NCBI GenBank assembly: GCA_949316235.1
Contig: OX438748.1
Location: forward strand, 10,295,001-10,359,000
Length of the DNA stretch: 64,000 bases
Direction of reading: 5' to 3'
Source: Oegoconia quadripuncta
Lineage: Eukaryota; Arthropoda; Insecta; Lepidoptera; Autostichidae
A program made the position numbers and the translations under genes. Positions 34,761-45,015 of the stretch are shown here, piece after piece. The stretch's first letter is position 1. Each line of letters starts with the position of its first letter. The notes below the pieces were generated by a model that saw nothing but the letters and a program-made list of their open reading frames with translations, was not told the origin of the DNA and made no database searches.

Positions 34761-36279
34761 CTTTATCATAAAAAAAATTATTTAATTAATTTAATGTTAT
34801 TGTTTGAATATAATTATAATTATTATATCTGTGGATTAAAGTATGCTGTTATTATGTAATAAATATATTTACATATATTTTAGTTGGTATGCCCCGTATT
34901 AGACCACATTTTAAACTATTAAATTCATCGATCTCTATGTTAGCAAAATGGCGAGTAAACGAACGTTTTTTACTTCCATTAATCTTAAAGTTCCAAATTT
35001 TTTACACGTGTATAGAGTACCTGTCAGTGATAAAATAAACATATTCATTAACAGATCGGTAGCCTACTTTAGGTATAGTATAAGTATTTAGTCATTCAAC
35101 TTAGAATATTAAATTAAAATTACCACAATGAATAGCATCGCGTCGTTGAAGATACTAAAATCTCCTAAAAATTTTAAGAGGCGAATTAAATAATTTTTAT
35201 TTAGTAAATTCTAGTTCAATCAAAATTTGCTCCTGGCAGCCTTGAACATCAATAAAAAGACATTTAGTAATTGAGTTTTCACAGTCAACAATACAATATA
35301 TTAGGTGAAATGTACACTTGAAAATGGCAACTTTAAGCTACCAGGCGTTCGAAATTAAAGTCTCCCTTTGAGAAGAAACCCAGAAACTCAAATATTGCCT
35401 ATTTATTGTATATGTTCGACAAGTACTAAATTTACTAGTATAAATAAAAAAAATAACTTTATGTCGAACAATTATATTCGTGCCTTTCTATCGCTCAAGT
35501 ATAGATTATTTTATGATAGCCCTTCGCGCACAATATCAATAATAGTTTTTATTTATTAAAAGAATTCAATGAATATGGTACAAATAAGTTTTTTTAAATA
35601 CTAAGCAATAAAAGTAAAGGTGTTACTGAAGGACGAAAACGTCTTATATTTATCACAGATACATTTTGGATATAACACCGTATAATATTCAAACAACTAA
35701 TCTCATAACCTGACGGCAAGATAAGGCACGTGACGGTTTACGCAAATTACAGAGCCCTTCCGAAAAATTTCGTTGTGAATATTTTGTTTTATAATTAGGT
35801 GGTCAAATTTAATAATGTTGGAATTGCGACTTGACTTTAAACTTTGTTTTAGGGCATTACCCAGAAGACCCGGAACAAGCTAAAAATTAGCTATCATAGT
35901 ATTAGTACAATACATTCAGGCTAGATGGACACATGTGAAGCAGGAAGCTGGCGCTGCTCAGTAGCAGACCAAATATTAATAACATGCATGAAAGCCTACA
36001 AGAGGCTAATACTTTGGTACAGAATCTGGCTATGTTTGGTCTGTTGGTATCTATAGTAAGTGTAGGGTGCATTAATGGGATCCTTCCCATTAGGAATCCT
36101 TTCATATAAACGGGTATATTCAGCAGTAAAAAGGCTGAAATGAGGATGGCGATGAAGAGCAACCAACTTAATAATTTGGCACATATACTTAATAGCTTTA
36201 TTATAAGGGCAATTTCAAATCACACAACAACCACAAGAATTAGTTCCACATTAAACATAGACAAAACAAGCTTTTGATA
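34761..36279. other. 1.5 kb AT-rich DNA, no gene seen
   Basis: An 86-codon minus frame at 35902-36162 is strongly hydrophobic (FIAILISAFLLLNIPVYM) but has no family I recognise and no supporting context. Confidence 0.35.
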
Positions 36280-36560
36280 ATCCATCATGATTATCACATA
36301 TTATTATAGGCTAACCGTGTACGCAAAATTTAGTATCCACGCTATAAACCGTTAAGCAGTTCCCCTCAGAAGGAGATGATCTTGGCTGCAGAATCAGTTC
36401 ATGTCTATCATATAAATGTAGTGTTATCAGAACTGAACGAGTTTGCAAAATTTCAGCTCTATAGGTATACAAGAAATGGCTCTAATTTTACTTGTAAATT
36501 TTGAAACGGACAACTTTCACACGAACATTTTAAGTAAATTAAAAGATTGTTTAAAAAGGG
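36280..36560 (+). repeat. Retroelement 3' part ending AAATTAAAAGATTG, copy 2
   Basis: 'ATCATGATTATCACATATTA', 'AGTTCATGTCTATCATATAA', 'CGAGTTTGCAAAATTTCAGC', 'ACTTGTAAATTTTGAAACGG' and TTAAAAGATTG follow the order of 10500-10890 and 39940-40245. Confidence 0.75.
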
Positions 36561-36755
36561 CATGCGTACCTTCTACTGAAAATAACACGGACTTACGTAT
36601 GTACCAAGTCGTTGAAACAATCAAAATGACACCATTTCATTGGTGTTAAAACGGGAGTTTGGAACCAATGGGAACTCAGTCATACACCTACTTCGATCGC
36701 GAACTGTCGTATCGCATGCTTATTTATGTTGTAAAAAATGCATCACTTCCCACAG

Positions 36756-36782
36756 AAAAGTGACGAGATACTCGTCACTTTT
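36756..36782. repeat. Perfect 12-bp hairpin
   Basis: AAAAGTGACGAG and CTCGTCACTTTT enclose a three-base loop ATA. The pairing is perfect. It has no neighbouring gene. Probably a template-switch product or a repeat remnant. Confidence 0.75.
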
Positions 36783-38399
36783 ATGTATAACTAACGTAAT
36801 ATATTACTCGTAAAACTCAATTTTTTCTTGCACTTTTAGTTTGTAAACAGACTAAAAAGAATTTAATTGTGAGCGGATTTTGGTTTTAGCCATTTATCCT
36901 TTAGTTTTCAAGGATTCTAAGAGATGGCGCTGTTTTATTCACTAAGAAAAACCCGAAAAAGTTTGTTCGCGCGACCACATCTATAGCATATAAATTAATG
37001 GGGTATAGAGGAGCTTAGTTTCCCTGGACGCCACAACGAAACCGCAGATCACACCATGTTCAAGCGGATGACCATTGACAAGACCACTGTGAACCATTAT
37101 TGCAAACACGTTTTTGTCGTTACCACAATTAACACAGCGAGACTGTTCACACTTAACCACTGCCCGTCCATTTTTTGTCGTTTTGTTGTGATTTGAAAAT
37201 GGTACATCTAAAACAACCCGAAGTAGTTGTATTTAATTATTAATACTATATTCCCAGAGATAACATCACAAAAGTATTTTTTCTTTTAACTAATTTTCTC
37301 AGTCATTTTCTAAGTCGTAAGAAATACACACCACTTAGGTGGCTCCCGAGAGTACTCTCTATAATGAGAAGCAGATAAGGACTATGCGCTACCCAGAACC
37401 CCCAATCCGAGATAATTTAGAAAAGTTCGTGTCCCAATTTAATTAGAACTCGAGAACTTTGGCCGATGTACAGTGATATCTAAGTAGAACGTTAATAAAA
37501 TATAGCTTCAGTTTTCTTTTACAAAGACAGATAGATATTTTATATTTCTCTATCACAATCAAATAACACTCGGACTACAAAGATAAGAAACGCACTTATA
37601 TGAAAAATTCATATCAAAAATGACTCGGCGCTTCCGTTACTACAAAATTCTATTTCCTAAATCTATATTCGGTCCGTCATCCTGACCTCTTCTATTTCGC
37701 AATGCTGTCTCCCCTTAATACGATTTAGTTACTCTCTCCGATTCTGCACTCCTTGGACACAATAAAGGTATAACAGTACATTATGTATTTACTTATATAT
37801 ACCTGTTTGTGTACTGTATATTTTATGTATCTATCCCGGAGGTAGGGCACGTGACATGGCCCACGCTATTTGCTGACTGCACCCTGAATCGTGACGTAAC
37901 TTACAATTTTCTTTATAGAAGACCATGAACGTGTTGTTTAAACTTAGTTACGTATACTACACTTTTGTAGAGGTCCACAATACCCTCTTTCATTGTAATT
38001 CAAGAATTGTTTGGTATACATTTCCAATCTTTTATTTGAACTGAAGCAATATTGTGTGTTTGTTTCATTAAATATTCAAAAATTTGGAACATGTCCGCTG
38101 TTGACAGGCTCGTTGTGGTGAGCCGACTGGCTTTGCCGCAAAAAACTCGCTGAAAGCCGAAGCTTCCTGATTTTCGGAGTAAATTCGGCTTGCGGTTGCA
38201 TGTGCCCGGAGTGACGGGCCCGTTGGGCCACTTTAGTCGTGGAATGTTATGAGAAAATGTGCCTGTTTGCTATTTTGGAGTTAAACGAAAAACGAACGTA
38301 AGGTTTTAAAACAAAATGAATATCGCGTCTAACGGCATTGATATAATATTTAAAAATCTTTTTGAATAGAATATTATTGAATAAATAATTGATCTTGAT
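36783..38399. other. 1.6 kb, no gene seen, GC rises at 38.1-38.25 kb
   Basis: Mostly AT-rich. The stretch 38090-38250 ('AGGCTCGTTGTGGTGAGCCG', 'GTGCCCGGAGTGACGGGCCC') is GC-rich without a frame or a second copy. Confidence 0.4.
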
Positions 38400-38965
38400 G
38401 GACCTTGATCCCAAATGGGTTGTTCAGAGAAATCCCAAACGAAAGCGTTTGGGTGTTCCAAGAGTTGAAATAAAATAATATATAAAATAAATAAAAGCTA
38501 TTTCTGCGCCATTTTCTGCCCCCCTCTTCCCCCCACAGTAGTTGCCTTCAGGAAAGGGCGACTTTCAAATCATCCAGTAGTATCCTTTCGAAAAACAAGA
38601 GGCACAATAGGCAAATTTAATTAGGCTCCATTTTAAACAAATACACCGGCTTAATGAATCCATAAACAGCTTCCTACATTTAACCATTATAGACAACCAA
38701 AGTTATTCTATGAATAAAATTAAAATAATAAATATGAATAATCATCTGAAAAATAACTATACCTGAAAAACTAAAAGTTAAAATGCTTAAAACGATATAC
38801 CCGTTTTCTATTTAAAAAAATAGAAAAATGCACACGTGACGAGGGTTGATCCCATCGCCGTTGAAACATGCAAGTCTAAAGATATATTTTTAGGGTGTAA
38901 AATCCCTTAGTCACCTTTTACGATACCCATGCGAATAAACTGGTTGGTTCAATTCTTTTTACGTG
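38400..38965 (-). repeat. CCTTAGTCGC repeat, two parts split by unrelated DNA
   Basis: The left part has 'AAAGCGTTTGGGTGTTCCAA' (38440-38465; compare 5690). The right part (38825-38965) has 'GCACACGTGACGAGGGTTGA', 'AATCCCTTAGTCACCTTTTA' and 'CGATACCCATGCGAATAAAC'. About 360 bp of other sequence lies between them, more than in the 5.7 kb copy, so an insertion is likely. Confidence 0.6.
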
Positions 38966-39048
38966 CCGTGATCCACATGTTTTTTTAATTATTATATTTA
39001 TTATATTTTTAATTATAAAAAGTTGAAGTATGAAATTTTACTACTCCT

Positions 39049-39458
39049 GATATACAGAGCGTCCCACGCCTATGCCACATGGAGGGAAAGTACCTTTGAA
39101 TATTATAGAATGAACATTTTACCTTACGGCGTTGTCACCTTTTCATTTTTCTGAACAAAAATTTCACATCAAATGTTAAAATTCATGGTCTTCCTTTTAC
39201 TTCTGACACTATGTTATTTAGCAAAAAATCATCCTTATGATGAAGCCTTTCGATCGGCATAATAAAGCTTCAGGGTAATTTTTTTCTCGTGTAGCGGGTT
39301 CGATTCTTGGTTCAACCATGTAATTATTTAGAAATCTGTGAATGCAGTTTAAATTGTTTTTTATATTAAAATAACGTCTTGTTTCAGTAAATGTTCAATC
39401 TACAATATTCAAGGTACTTTCCCTCCATGTGGCATAGGCGTGGGACGCCCTTTATATC
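39049..39458. mobile_element. MITE with about 70-bp terminal inverted repeats
   Basis: Left 39049-39118 and right 39390-39458 are inverted copies: GATATA, a short variable step, then GCGTCCCACGCCTATGCCAC and ATGGAGGGAAAGTACCTT read inward from both ends, with only a few mismatches. TA dinucleotides flank both ends and the outer bases are ACAG-/AAGG-like, as in Tc1/mariner-type elements. The 270-bp centre has no transposase frame. It contains GCGGGTTCGATTCTTGG (about 39297), a B-box-like motif without an A box. Foldback or MITE status is clear; superfamily is inference. Confidence 0.75.
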
Positions 39459-39633
39459 AGATCTACATATATGTATATGCAGACTCATATATAGTAACCA
39501 GATATAACAGCAATCACCTGAATTTATAATTTCAGGTTTTTTAGGAATATAATTTAGATAAATTCTACATTTATCATGCAAATATGCATATAAGAGTTTT
39601 AACAAAGCAATACTGACGAAATGTGACAATAAG

Positions 39634-39679
39634 TTCAATATTAAAAATATTTATATATATAAATATTTTTAATATTGAA
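39634..39679. repeat. Perfect 46-bp palindrome
   Basis: TTCAATATTAAAAATATTTA plus TAT is followed at once by its exact reverse complement with no spacer. It lies about 15 bp before the 5' junction of the truncated LINE at 39690. Confidence 0.9.
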
Positions 39680-39689
39680 AATATATAGT

Positions 39690-39925
39690 TAATATACCGA
39701 ACATTCGCACTAAGAAGTTCGATTCTTCATTCATCATGCGATCAGTCAAGGCATGGAACTCCCTTCCGGCGTCAGTCTTTCCTGAATCCTACAACCTTGG
39801 CATCTTCAAGAGCAGAGAGAATAGGCATTTACTGGGATGGCGTGCTTCATCTTCGACCACAGCATCACTTTCCATCAGGTGAGATTGTGTTCAAACACGA
39901 ATCCAGTCAATCATAAAAAAAAAAG
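39690..39925 (+). pseudogene. CR1/Jockey LINE C-terminus and 3' end
   Basis: 'CGCACTAAGAAGTTCGATTC', 'GCATGGAACTCCCTTCCGGC', 'CTACAACCTTGGCATCTTCA' and 'CATCAGGTGAGATTGTGTTC' end in CATAAAAAAAAAAG. It encodes the last part of the RT protein (KAWNSLPASVFPESYNLGIF, with frameshifts), then the 3' tail. It is the plus-strand equivalent of 4110-3890. 5'-truncated, dead. Confidence 0.9.
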
Positions 39926-39939
39926 ATTCGTATCAGTGT

Positions 39940-40245
39940 TCTTGCCCATTGAAGAGATCCCTCTTGGGGAGACAATCCTAGCTGCAGCATCAGGTCATCG
40001 CGAAAATCATGTTTATCTATCAAAACTAATTGCATATGCAAAATTTCGTATCGTAATTAACCGAGTAAGGAGACGATATGCTTCATCAGTTCATGTCTAT
40101 CACATAAATGTATTATCATAAGAACTAAACGAGTTTGCAAAATCTCAGCTATTAGTAAACAGGAAATGGTTCTAATTTGACTTGCAAATCATGAACGGTA
40201 CTTACATACAAAGCAAGTTAAATAAAAGATTGTAATAAATAATTA
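39940..40245 (+). repeat. Retroelement 3' part ending AAATAAAAGATTG, copy 3
   Basis: 'CCATTGAAGAGATCCCTCTT', 'GGGGAGACAATCCTAGCTGC', 'TTGCATATGCAAAATTTCGT', 'AACTAAACGAGTTTGCAAAA' and 'GACTTGCAAATCATGAACGG' lead to AAATAAAAGATTG. It follows the LINE tail with a gap of about 15 bp, suggesting successive insertions into the same spot. Confidence 0.75.
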
Positions 40246-40617
40246 CAATTGATCGATGTAAAAAGAATTAGCAATCAATATTATAAAAATACTATACAGG
40301 TTGACGTCTCAAACAATGGAACGTTGTATTGTAGCGTTGCTTGTTTGTAAGTTAGGCCTTAACCTTCACGTTTGTGAATGAAGTTCATTCACCTATCAAA
40401 TTTAATTCGCGACTCAAGTTTAGTAGGTACAATCGGTGTCGTATGTACCTCTATATGTTAGACAAGTATCGTTTACTAACTTATGTAGTTTATTTAACTG
40501 CACAAGAGCTAAAATTAATGCCAATTATATTTGGGTTCACTAGAAAGTGTGAAAGAGAGGGCAGAAAAAAGAAAGATATGGCGGTTACTCCACCGATAAG
40601 AACGTAGCTCTTAAATT
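40246..40617. other. No feature seen
   Basis: AT-rich sequence; a 77-codon frame at 40374-40607 has no motif. Confidence 0.4.
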
Positions 40618-40693
40618 AGAAGAAGAAGAAGAAGAAGAAAGTGTGAGAAGGACATCGAAAGAAGAATGAGTGAGAAAATTAGAAGAAGAAGAA
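40618..40693 (+). repeat. (GAA)n run with RTE-like sequence
   Basis: GAAGAA repeats at 40620-40640 and 40680-40693 enclose AAGTGTGAGAAGGACATCGA and AAGAAGAATG, which in one frame reads CEKDIERRM. That resembles the RTE motif xIERRVNA found across the LINE segment at about 41344. AGAAGAAGAAAGTGTG occurs at 40630-40645 and again at 41321-41336, on the other side. Confidence 0.5.
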
Positions 40694-41318
40694 GTCCTCC
40701 AGTGGATCCCATCCCACATAGGTATAATGGGAAATGAAAAAGTAGATACTTTGGCAAAGGAAGCTGCGAGTGACGGCGTGCCATCGAGCCGTTTACCATT
40801 CTACACTGATCGTATAAACGTAATCAAAAAATATTGCTACAATATATGGAGAGAGCACTTTGATAAAAGATCAGTGGAGAAGGGTATTTGGTATAAAACC
40901 ATGCAAATTGTGCCATGGAAATCACCATGGTTTGAGGAGAGTAAGCTGACCAGATCTGAGCTTGTTACAGCGCTAAGGTTACGTTCGGGGCATATACCTC
41001 TAAACAAGTTCACCTTTTTAATGAAGAAAGCTCCCTCTCCTGAATGTTCAGTGTGTGGTATTGTGGAGGACGTTTTGCATATTACTGGGGAATGTGGGCG
41101 AAACGAGGACATTAGATGCCAGATAGTAGCGATGGCCGAACATTTTAAAGAGATCGGTGGTTGTAACAGTGTCTTGGCATGTCCGCTATCGGATACTGCC
41201 AGATACTGTACAAGATGGTGCAGACAGGTATAAACAGACGACAATGATCGGCTGTTTATATCTTCTTGCTTCCGATAGAAGAAAATTGACTAAATTCCTT
41301 AAAAATAAAAAAAAAATC
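40694..41318 (+). pseudogene. LINE RNase H C-terminal segment (intact frame to stop)
   Basis: From about 40694 the frame is open for about 180 codons to a TAA at 41231-41233. It starts VLQWIPSHIGIMGNEKVDTL then AKEAASDG: the C-terminal block of an RNase H domain (PSHxGIxGNExxD-xLAKEA; the D is a catalytic acid). A linker with W-rich residues follows, then SGHIPLNKFTFLMKK and a zinc-knuckle-like CSVCG...HITGEC. This layout belongs to non-LTR retrotransposons of the I/R1/LOA type that carry RNase H. RT and most of RNase H are missing, so it is 5'-truncated. The lack of stops suggests it is young. The 3' UTR ends in CCTTAAAAATAAAAAAAAAA near 41315. Confidence 0.85.
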
Positions 41319-41336
41319 AAAGAAGAAGAAAGTGTG

Positions 41337-41690
41337 TGTGAAGAAAGAAGAGTGAATGCCCAAAATCAGTTGCATGGAGCACAGCATACCTTTATAAAGA
41401 GTCAGAATGTGCCCAAAAAAGCTGATCTGGCTGTTCATGGCGGGGTGCTGGTTCCAACAACACTGATTTACGGGAATGCTGAGTATGGCAGAAGAAGAAT
41501 GAAAATACAATTAATGCATTGTAAATGAGATCATTTGGAAGTATGAGTGGGGTAACTTTGAGAGATTGAATCAGGAATAGTGTAATTAAGAAGTTAAGCA
41601 GTGTAAAAGAAGACATAGTGACAAAGACTGGAAAATATATGCTTAGATGGTTTGGACATGTGAATGGGGCGATGTGCGAATGGGACGTTT
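41337..41690 (+). pseudogene. RTE LINE ORF2 C-terminal part, broken
   Basis: The first frame gives ERRVNAQNQLHGAQHTFIKS, QNVPKKADLAVHGGVLVPTT and LIYGNAEYG, then diverges to a stop at 41526-41528. After that, MRSFGSMSGVTLRD, IRNSVIKKL and DIVTKTGKYMLRWFGHV appear with a stop or frameshift. The order (ERRVNA, KARLAVHxGVLVPTLxYGSE, MxGVxxxDRIRNSVI, MLRWFGHV) is the standard C-terminal part of RTE-clade retrotransposons. Its upstream half is missing. Confidence 0.85.
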
Positions 41691-41745
41691 TGAGAATGGA
41701 ATGTTCTACGAATGTGACGGTTGCGATGCTGTGACACGCTGGCCC
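41665..41745 (+). repeat. Degenerate 15-18-bp minisatellite, copy 1
   Basis: Imperfect tandem units of the type GCGAATGGGACGTTTT: GCGAATGGGACGTTTT, GAGAATGGAATGTTCTAC, GAATGTGACGGTTGC. The same array occurs at 47144-47226. It overlaps the end of the RTE fragment and runs into the SINE C body. Confidence 0.65.
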
Positions 41746-41985
41746 ATGCGAGTTGAGGACTTCACATGCTTCAGAATTTTTATTTCTCAAGCATGCAGGT
41801 TTCCTCACGATGTTTTCGTTCACCGTTTAAGAGCAGTCAGATAAATGCACATACGTAATTATATTAAATTTCTCATATCAAAAACTCATTGGAACATGGC
41901 CTGCCTGGGAATCGAACTCAGACCTCCTAAATTGGGAGACCCCGTCTTAACATCTCGGCCACAGACGCTCACTGTATGTATGTAG
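41730..41985 (-). mobile_element. tRNA-headed SINE family C, copy 1
   Basis: The minus-strand head (about 41975-41905) has an A box TGGCCGAGATGTTAAGACGG, then TCTCCCAATTTAGGAGGTC and a B box GAGTTCGATTCCCAGGCAGG, spaced as in a tRNA of Ser/Leu type. The body continues with the reverse of 'GGCCCATGCGAGTTGAGGAC' at the left. The copy at 46790-47105 is the same family. The tRNA-like part cannot fold as an intact tRNA, so I call a SINE. Confidence 0.8.
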
Positions 41986-42644
41986 GTATGTCAATTATAA
42001 ATAAAAAAAAACAATTATTGTTTTATCTGGGACTGGATATGCACTCGTGAATCTTATTGTGCCACTTACATAATTTGAACTTAATTCTTCAATCAAACAT
42101 TTTAGTATACATGCGAATTTAGTGAAAAAGTTGCTGCAGTGAATAATATTTACATTTGACCTTTCGTATCGCTCGTTATTTGATATGGCGAAATTGAAAA
42201 TTTTGCAGTTTTACTAAAAATAAATTTTGCTCGAATTGAAACTTCCGACCCATTTCACTGTATTGTTACTCGTAAATCCGTTCAATGGATATCCTAGTTA
42301 AAGCACTAAAAAATGGCATATTTTTAGTGCTTCTAAAAATGTTATGTCACCTATGCAGCGCGACACTATCTATCTATATTTAAAAAAATATTTTCCTTCT
42401 ACGAGCACTTAGCTTGTATAGTTACAGCGACCTTCCAAAACGATTTTCATTTTCTAGATCATGACGCAAATTCTTTACCTGTATTTTTAGTGCTCTGAAT
42501 CAAAAATTACAAAACGGAACTCTTATCGAATGCTCTCGGTGTCTGTCCGTCTGTCACCGCCATACATTTTTGTTATTATTTCGTTTAATTTTGTTCATAG
42601 AAGGGTGAATTTGAATTCGTGTAATCCCCATTAACTGGTCACGT
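41986..42644. other. Mostly AT-rich DNA with repeat crumbs
   Basis: AGCACTAAAAA (42302-42312) and TTTTTAGTGCT (42321-42331) form a hairpin. 'AAAACGGAACTCTTATCGAA' and 'GTCTGTCCGTCTGTCACC' at 42515-42560 resemble a lepidopteran 'CGGAACCC ... GTCTGTC' repeat, also seen at 58430-58530. No gene. Confidence 0.45.
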
Positions 42645-42895
42645 CATTCTTGATAACGACTAAATTTCCCCAGGGAACCATTTTCGAATTCGGTCAAAAA
42701 ATTTTCGATTACCCACACAAAGTAAACCATTCTGAAACCACCTTCAGTATGAAAAATTCCTGATTACAAACAATTTTCCACTAGGAACCATAGCCGAATT
42801 CAGACGAAAATTGTTAGACTGCCACACTAAAGGTGGTTTTTTTAGAATGGTTTACCTACTTAGTTCTTTGTGGAAAGTTGGTCGTAATCAGGAGT
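42645..42895. repeat. Cluster of direct and inverted repeats
   Basis: A unit of about 70 bp (TGATAACGACTAAATTTCCC, GGAACCATTTTCGAATTCGG; 42651-42720) is repeated directly at 42761-42828 (TGATTACAAACAATTTTCCA, GGAACCATAGCCGAATTCAG). Its head recurs inverted at 42861-42892. Between them GTAAACCATTCTGAAACCAC (42722-42745) pairs with GTGGTTTTTTTAGAATGG and TTTAC (42830-42855). The arrangement suggests a rearranged inverted-repeat element. Confidence 0.65.
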
Positions 42896-43737
42896 GGAGT
42901 CACCAGTAAACAGGAATTACATGAATTAAATTTCACCCTGTATACACTAGTTAGTTCCCTAATGGCTATTTCAAGAGTTATTCGCCCATTTCCGATATGA
43001 GCCAATATAACGCTGTTATCATCAAACGTCAAATTCGCTTCGGAAATGACGTATTCTACTACAAATTCAGAAATTGCAATTTCACGTAATAAATTTGGAA
43101 TTAAACTGTCTATCCGTATTGGGAATCGTCGCAGACAGGTGGAGCAGACCAACCGTTCAACATATCAGATATTCTGGGAAAGCTTTTAGTCTGGAATATT
43201 TAAAAGGGGATCCGCTGTTTGAAGTCTGAGAATAGAGTTCGGAAAATTATAACCGCTTTGTTATTCTGAAGTTAATAAATAATAACGTAGTTTTCCATTC
43301 AAGTATATTGTGTATGAGTATGTGTAATTTGTAGAGACAGAAGAAAAAAGCAATATTATTCAAATCAAAATCATAGTAATTTGTGATTCACATATATTGT
43401 AATAGAGAGAATAGATAGAGCTGGACCTACCAAATGCCATACATAATATTTCTTTGGCATGCCATTGTAAAGTAAAATAATAAAATAAACAACAAATATT
43501 TTAAAAAGTAGTTATTCGTGTTCAGTCATTCTGTCATTCAGTCTGTCTTATTTAAATATGTCACAATTAATTTATCGTTAACGTTTACAATATAATATAA
43601 TAATTAAAATATTGGCACAATGTTTACAACGGCTAGTAAAAGTCTAATTTTCTACTGGATTTAGCAAAATTATAATATTTGTCTGACAGTCACTATTATT
43701 ATTATTAAGTCTGGCACCGCCACTAAATAACAGTGTT
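42896..43737. other. No assigned feature
   Basis: A 98-codon minus frame at 42856-43152 has no recognised domain. The rest is AT-rich. Confidence 0.4.
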
Positions 43738-44160
43738 TTTAACCGACTTCAATCAAAAAAGGAAGAGGTTGTAGAATCGGCTATGAAGTTGTTTTATATA
43801 AAATAAAAATAAAAATATTTCGGACACTTACACCAATCATCTAGTCCCAAACTAAGCAAAGCTTGTACTATGGATACTAGACAAAGAATAAACATACATA
43901 AATATTTATATAAACATCCATGACTCGGGAATAAATGTTCGTATTCATCACACAAACATTTACACCTCGCGGGATTCGAACCCGAAACCGTTGGTTTCGC
44001 TGACAGGGTCACTATACACTACACCAATCGGTCGTCAACCACCCAGAACTCCGTGATTTTGCGGCTGATTCGTGTTTCTTTTTGAAAATGAAAGAGGTTG
44101 TCGTTAAGTTGGTCCCATTGTAATTTCAGTATAATCGGTTCAGTAGTTTTTTTTTGTTTT
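43738..44160 (+). repeat. AACCGACTTC repeat split by a SINE
   Basis: The left part is 'AACCGACTTCAATCAAAAAA' with GGAAGAGGTTGTAGAATCGG. After the SINE (43796-44037) it resumes with 'CCCAGAACTCCGTGATTTTG', 'GTTAAGTTGGTCCCATTGTA' and 'TTCAGTATAATCGGTTCAGT'. I recall this order from a common lepidopteran repeat. No frame. Confidence 0.7.
43796..44037 (-). mobile_element. tRNA-headed SINE family A, copy 3 (good)
   Basis: The minus-strand head is GACGACCGATTGGTGTAGTG with the B box GGTTTCGGGTTCGAATCCCG. The body has the reverse of 'CATGACTCGGGAATAAATGT' and 'TTGTACTATGGATACTAGAC', and the 3' end lies at the left, where the plus strand reads AAAATAAAAATAAAAATATT: a T-rich tail on the element strand. 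It interrupts the AACCGACTTC repeat. Confidence 0.85.
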
Positions 44161-44639
44161 TTCAAGTAAACAGAATAGCTTGACATAAGTAGACTTGACT
44201 TGCATGGAGACTATATAATATGCAGTTTGGGTTTGTATAGAAAAGTGTAGAGAAAGTCGATGTGATTACCAATAAATATGACAAATCGAAGATCATCAGG
44301 TCAATCTGCTATACCCAACTGCCCATGTAAATTTTTGGAATTAGAAAAATCGCATCTTTCAAAAATGATCATAGAGATTAGCAAACACGTTAAATATAAA
44401 ACAGCAAATAAACTTTATCTATCAAAAAATAAAACAAAGCCGAGGTAAAAAATAATTTTACTGAAACTCTCGTGTCACTAATCAGTTATTTTCTATGCTC
44501 ACTTTCGTAATTATTACTTTTCTAGTACACGAAAAAATATATATTGAAATAGGCGTCAATGTTTATAGTGCTTTAAGTAACATGATGTTAATACAAGAAA
44601 TAAAGATAAATAAAGATAAGTCGCCTCCGCAAAGTCAGT
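44161..44639. other. No feature seen
   Basis: AT-rich sequence ending in an AAATAAAGATAAATAAAGAT run near 44600. Confidence 0.4.
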
Positions 44640-45015
44640 AATTCATTCAAAGGGTCATGTATACGCTTTTTCAATAAGGTTCTAGTTCATATACAAAATC
44701 TTCCTCTCAATAAATTTAAAGATACTATGAAACAGAAACTGATTAACAAAGCATATTATAAAATATCAGACTATTTAGATGTTATTCATCCCTGGACATA
44801 AATCAGATCGTTCGCATTCACAATGAATAATGAAATATAAAAACCTTTATGTAAAACCAAAGCCTGAATTTAAAAGAGCAACCCTTCCAATTTCTTTATT
44901 GTTCTTCACAGGGGAAAATTGCATTTTGAACAAGCAGTAGCTTAAAAAATGTAAAATTGACTATGTTAAGTGTACTCTGTGTACCTACCTACATAATAAA
45001 GCAGCAACTTTCACT
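44640..45015 (+). pseudogene. LINE C-terminal fragment and 3' end
   Basis: A short frame (about 44682-44805) reads VLVHIQNLPLNKFKDTMKQK, LINKAYYKISDYLDVIHPW and stop. The NLPLNKFK...KQKLINKAYY-I-DYL-W pattern is the end of a reverse transcriptase in a Jockey/CR1-like lineage of Lepidoptera. A frameshift lies just upstream. The 3' UTR runs to 'AAGTGTACTCTGTGTACCTA', then ATAATAAAG and 'CAACTTTCACTTTGA'. The tail is shared with 59500-59565. Confidence 0.75.

Noticed and set aside
35902..36162. Hydrophobic 86-codon minus frame, possible receptor exon
   Set aside because: No recognisable family, no second exon, no splice pattern; AT-rich DNA readily gives hydrophobic chance frames.
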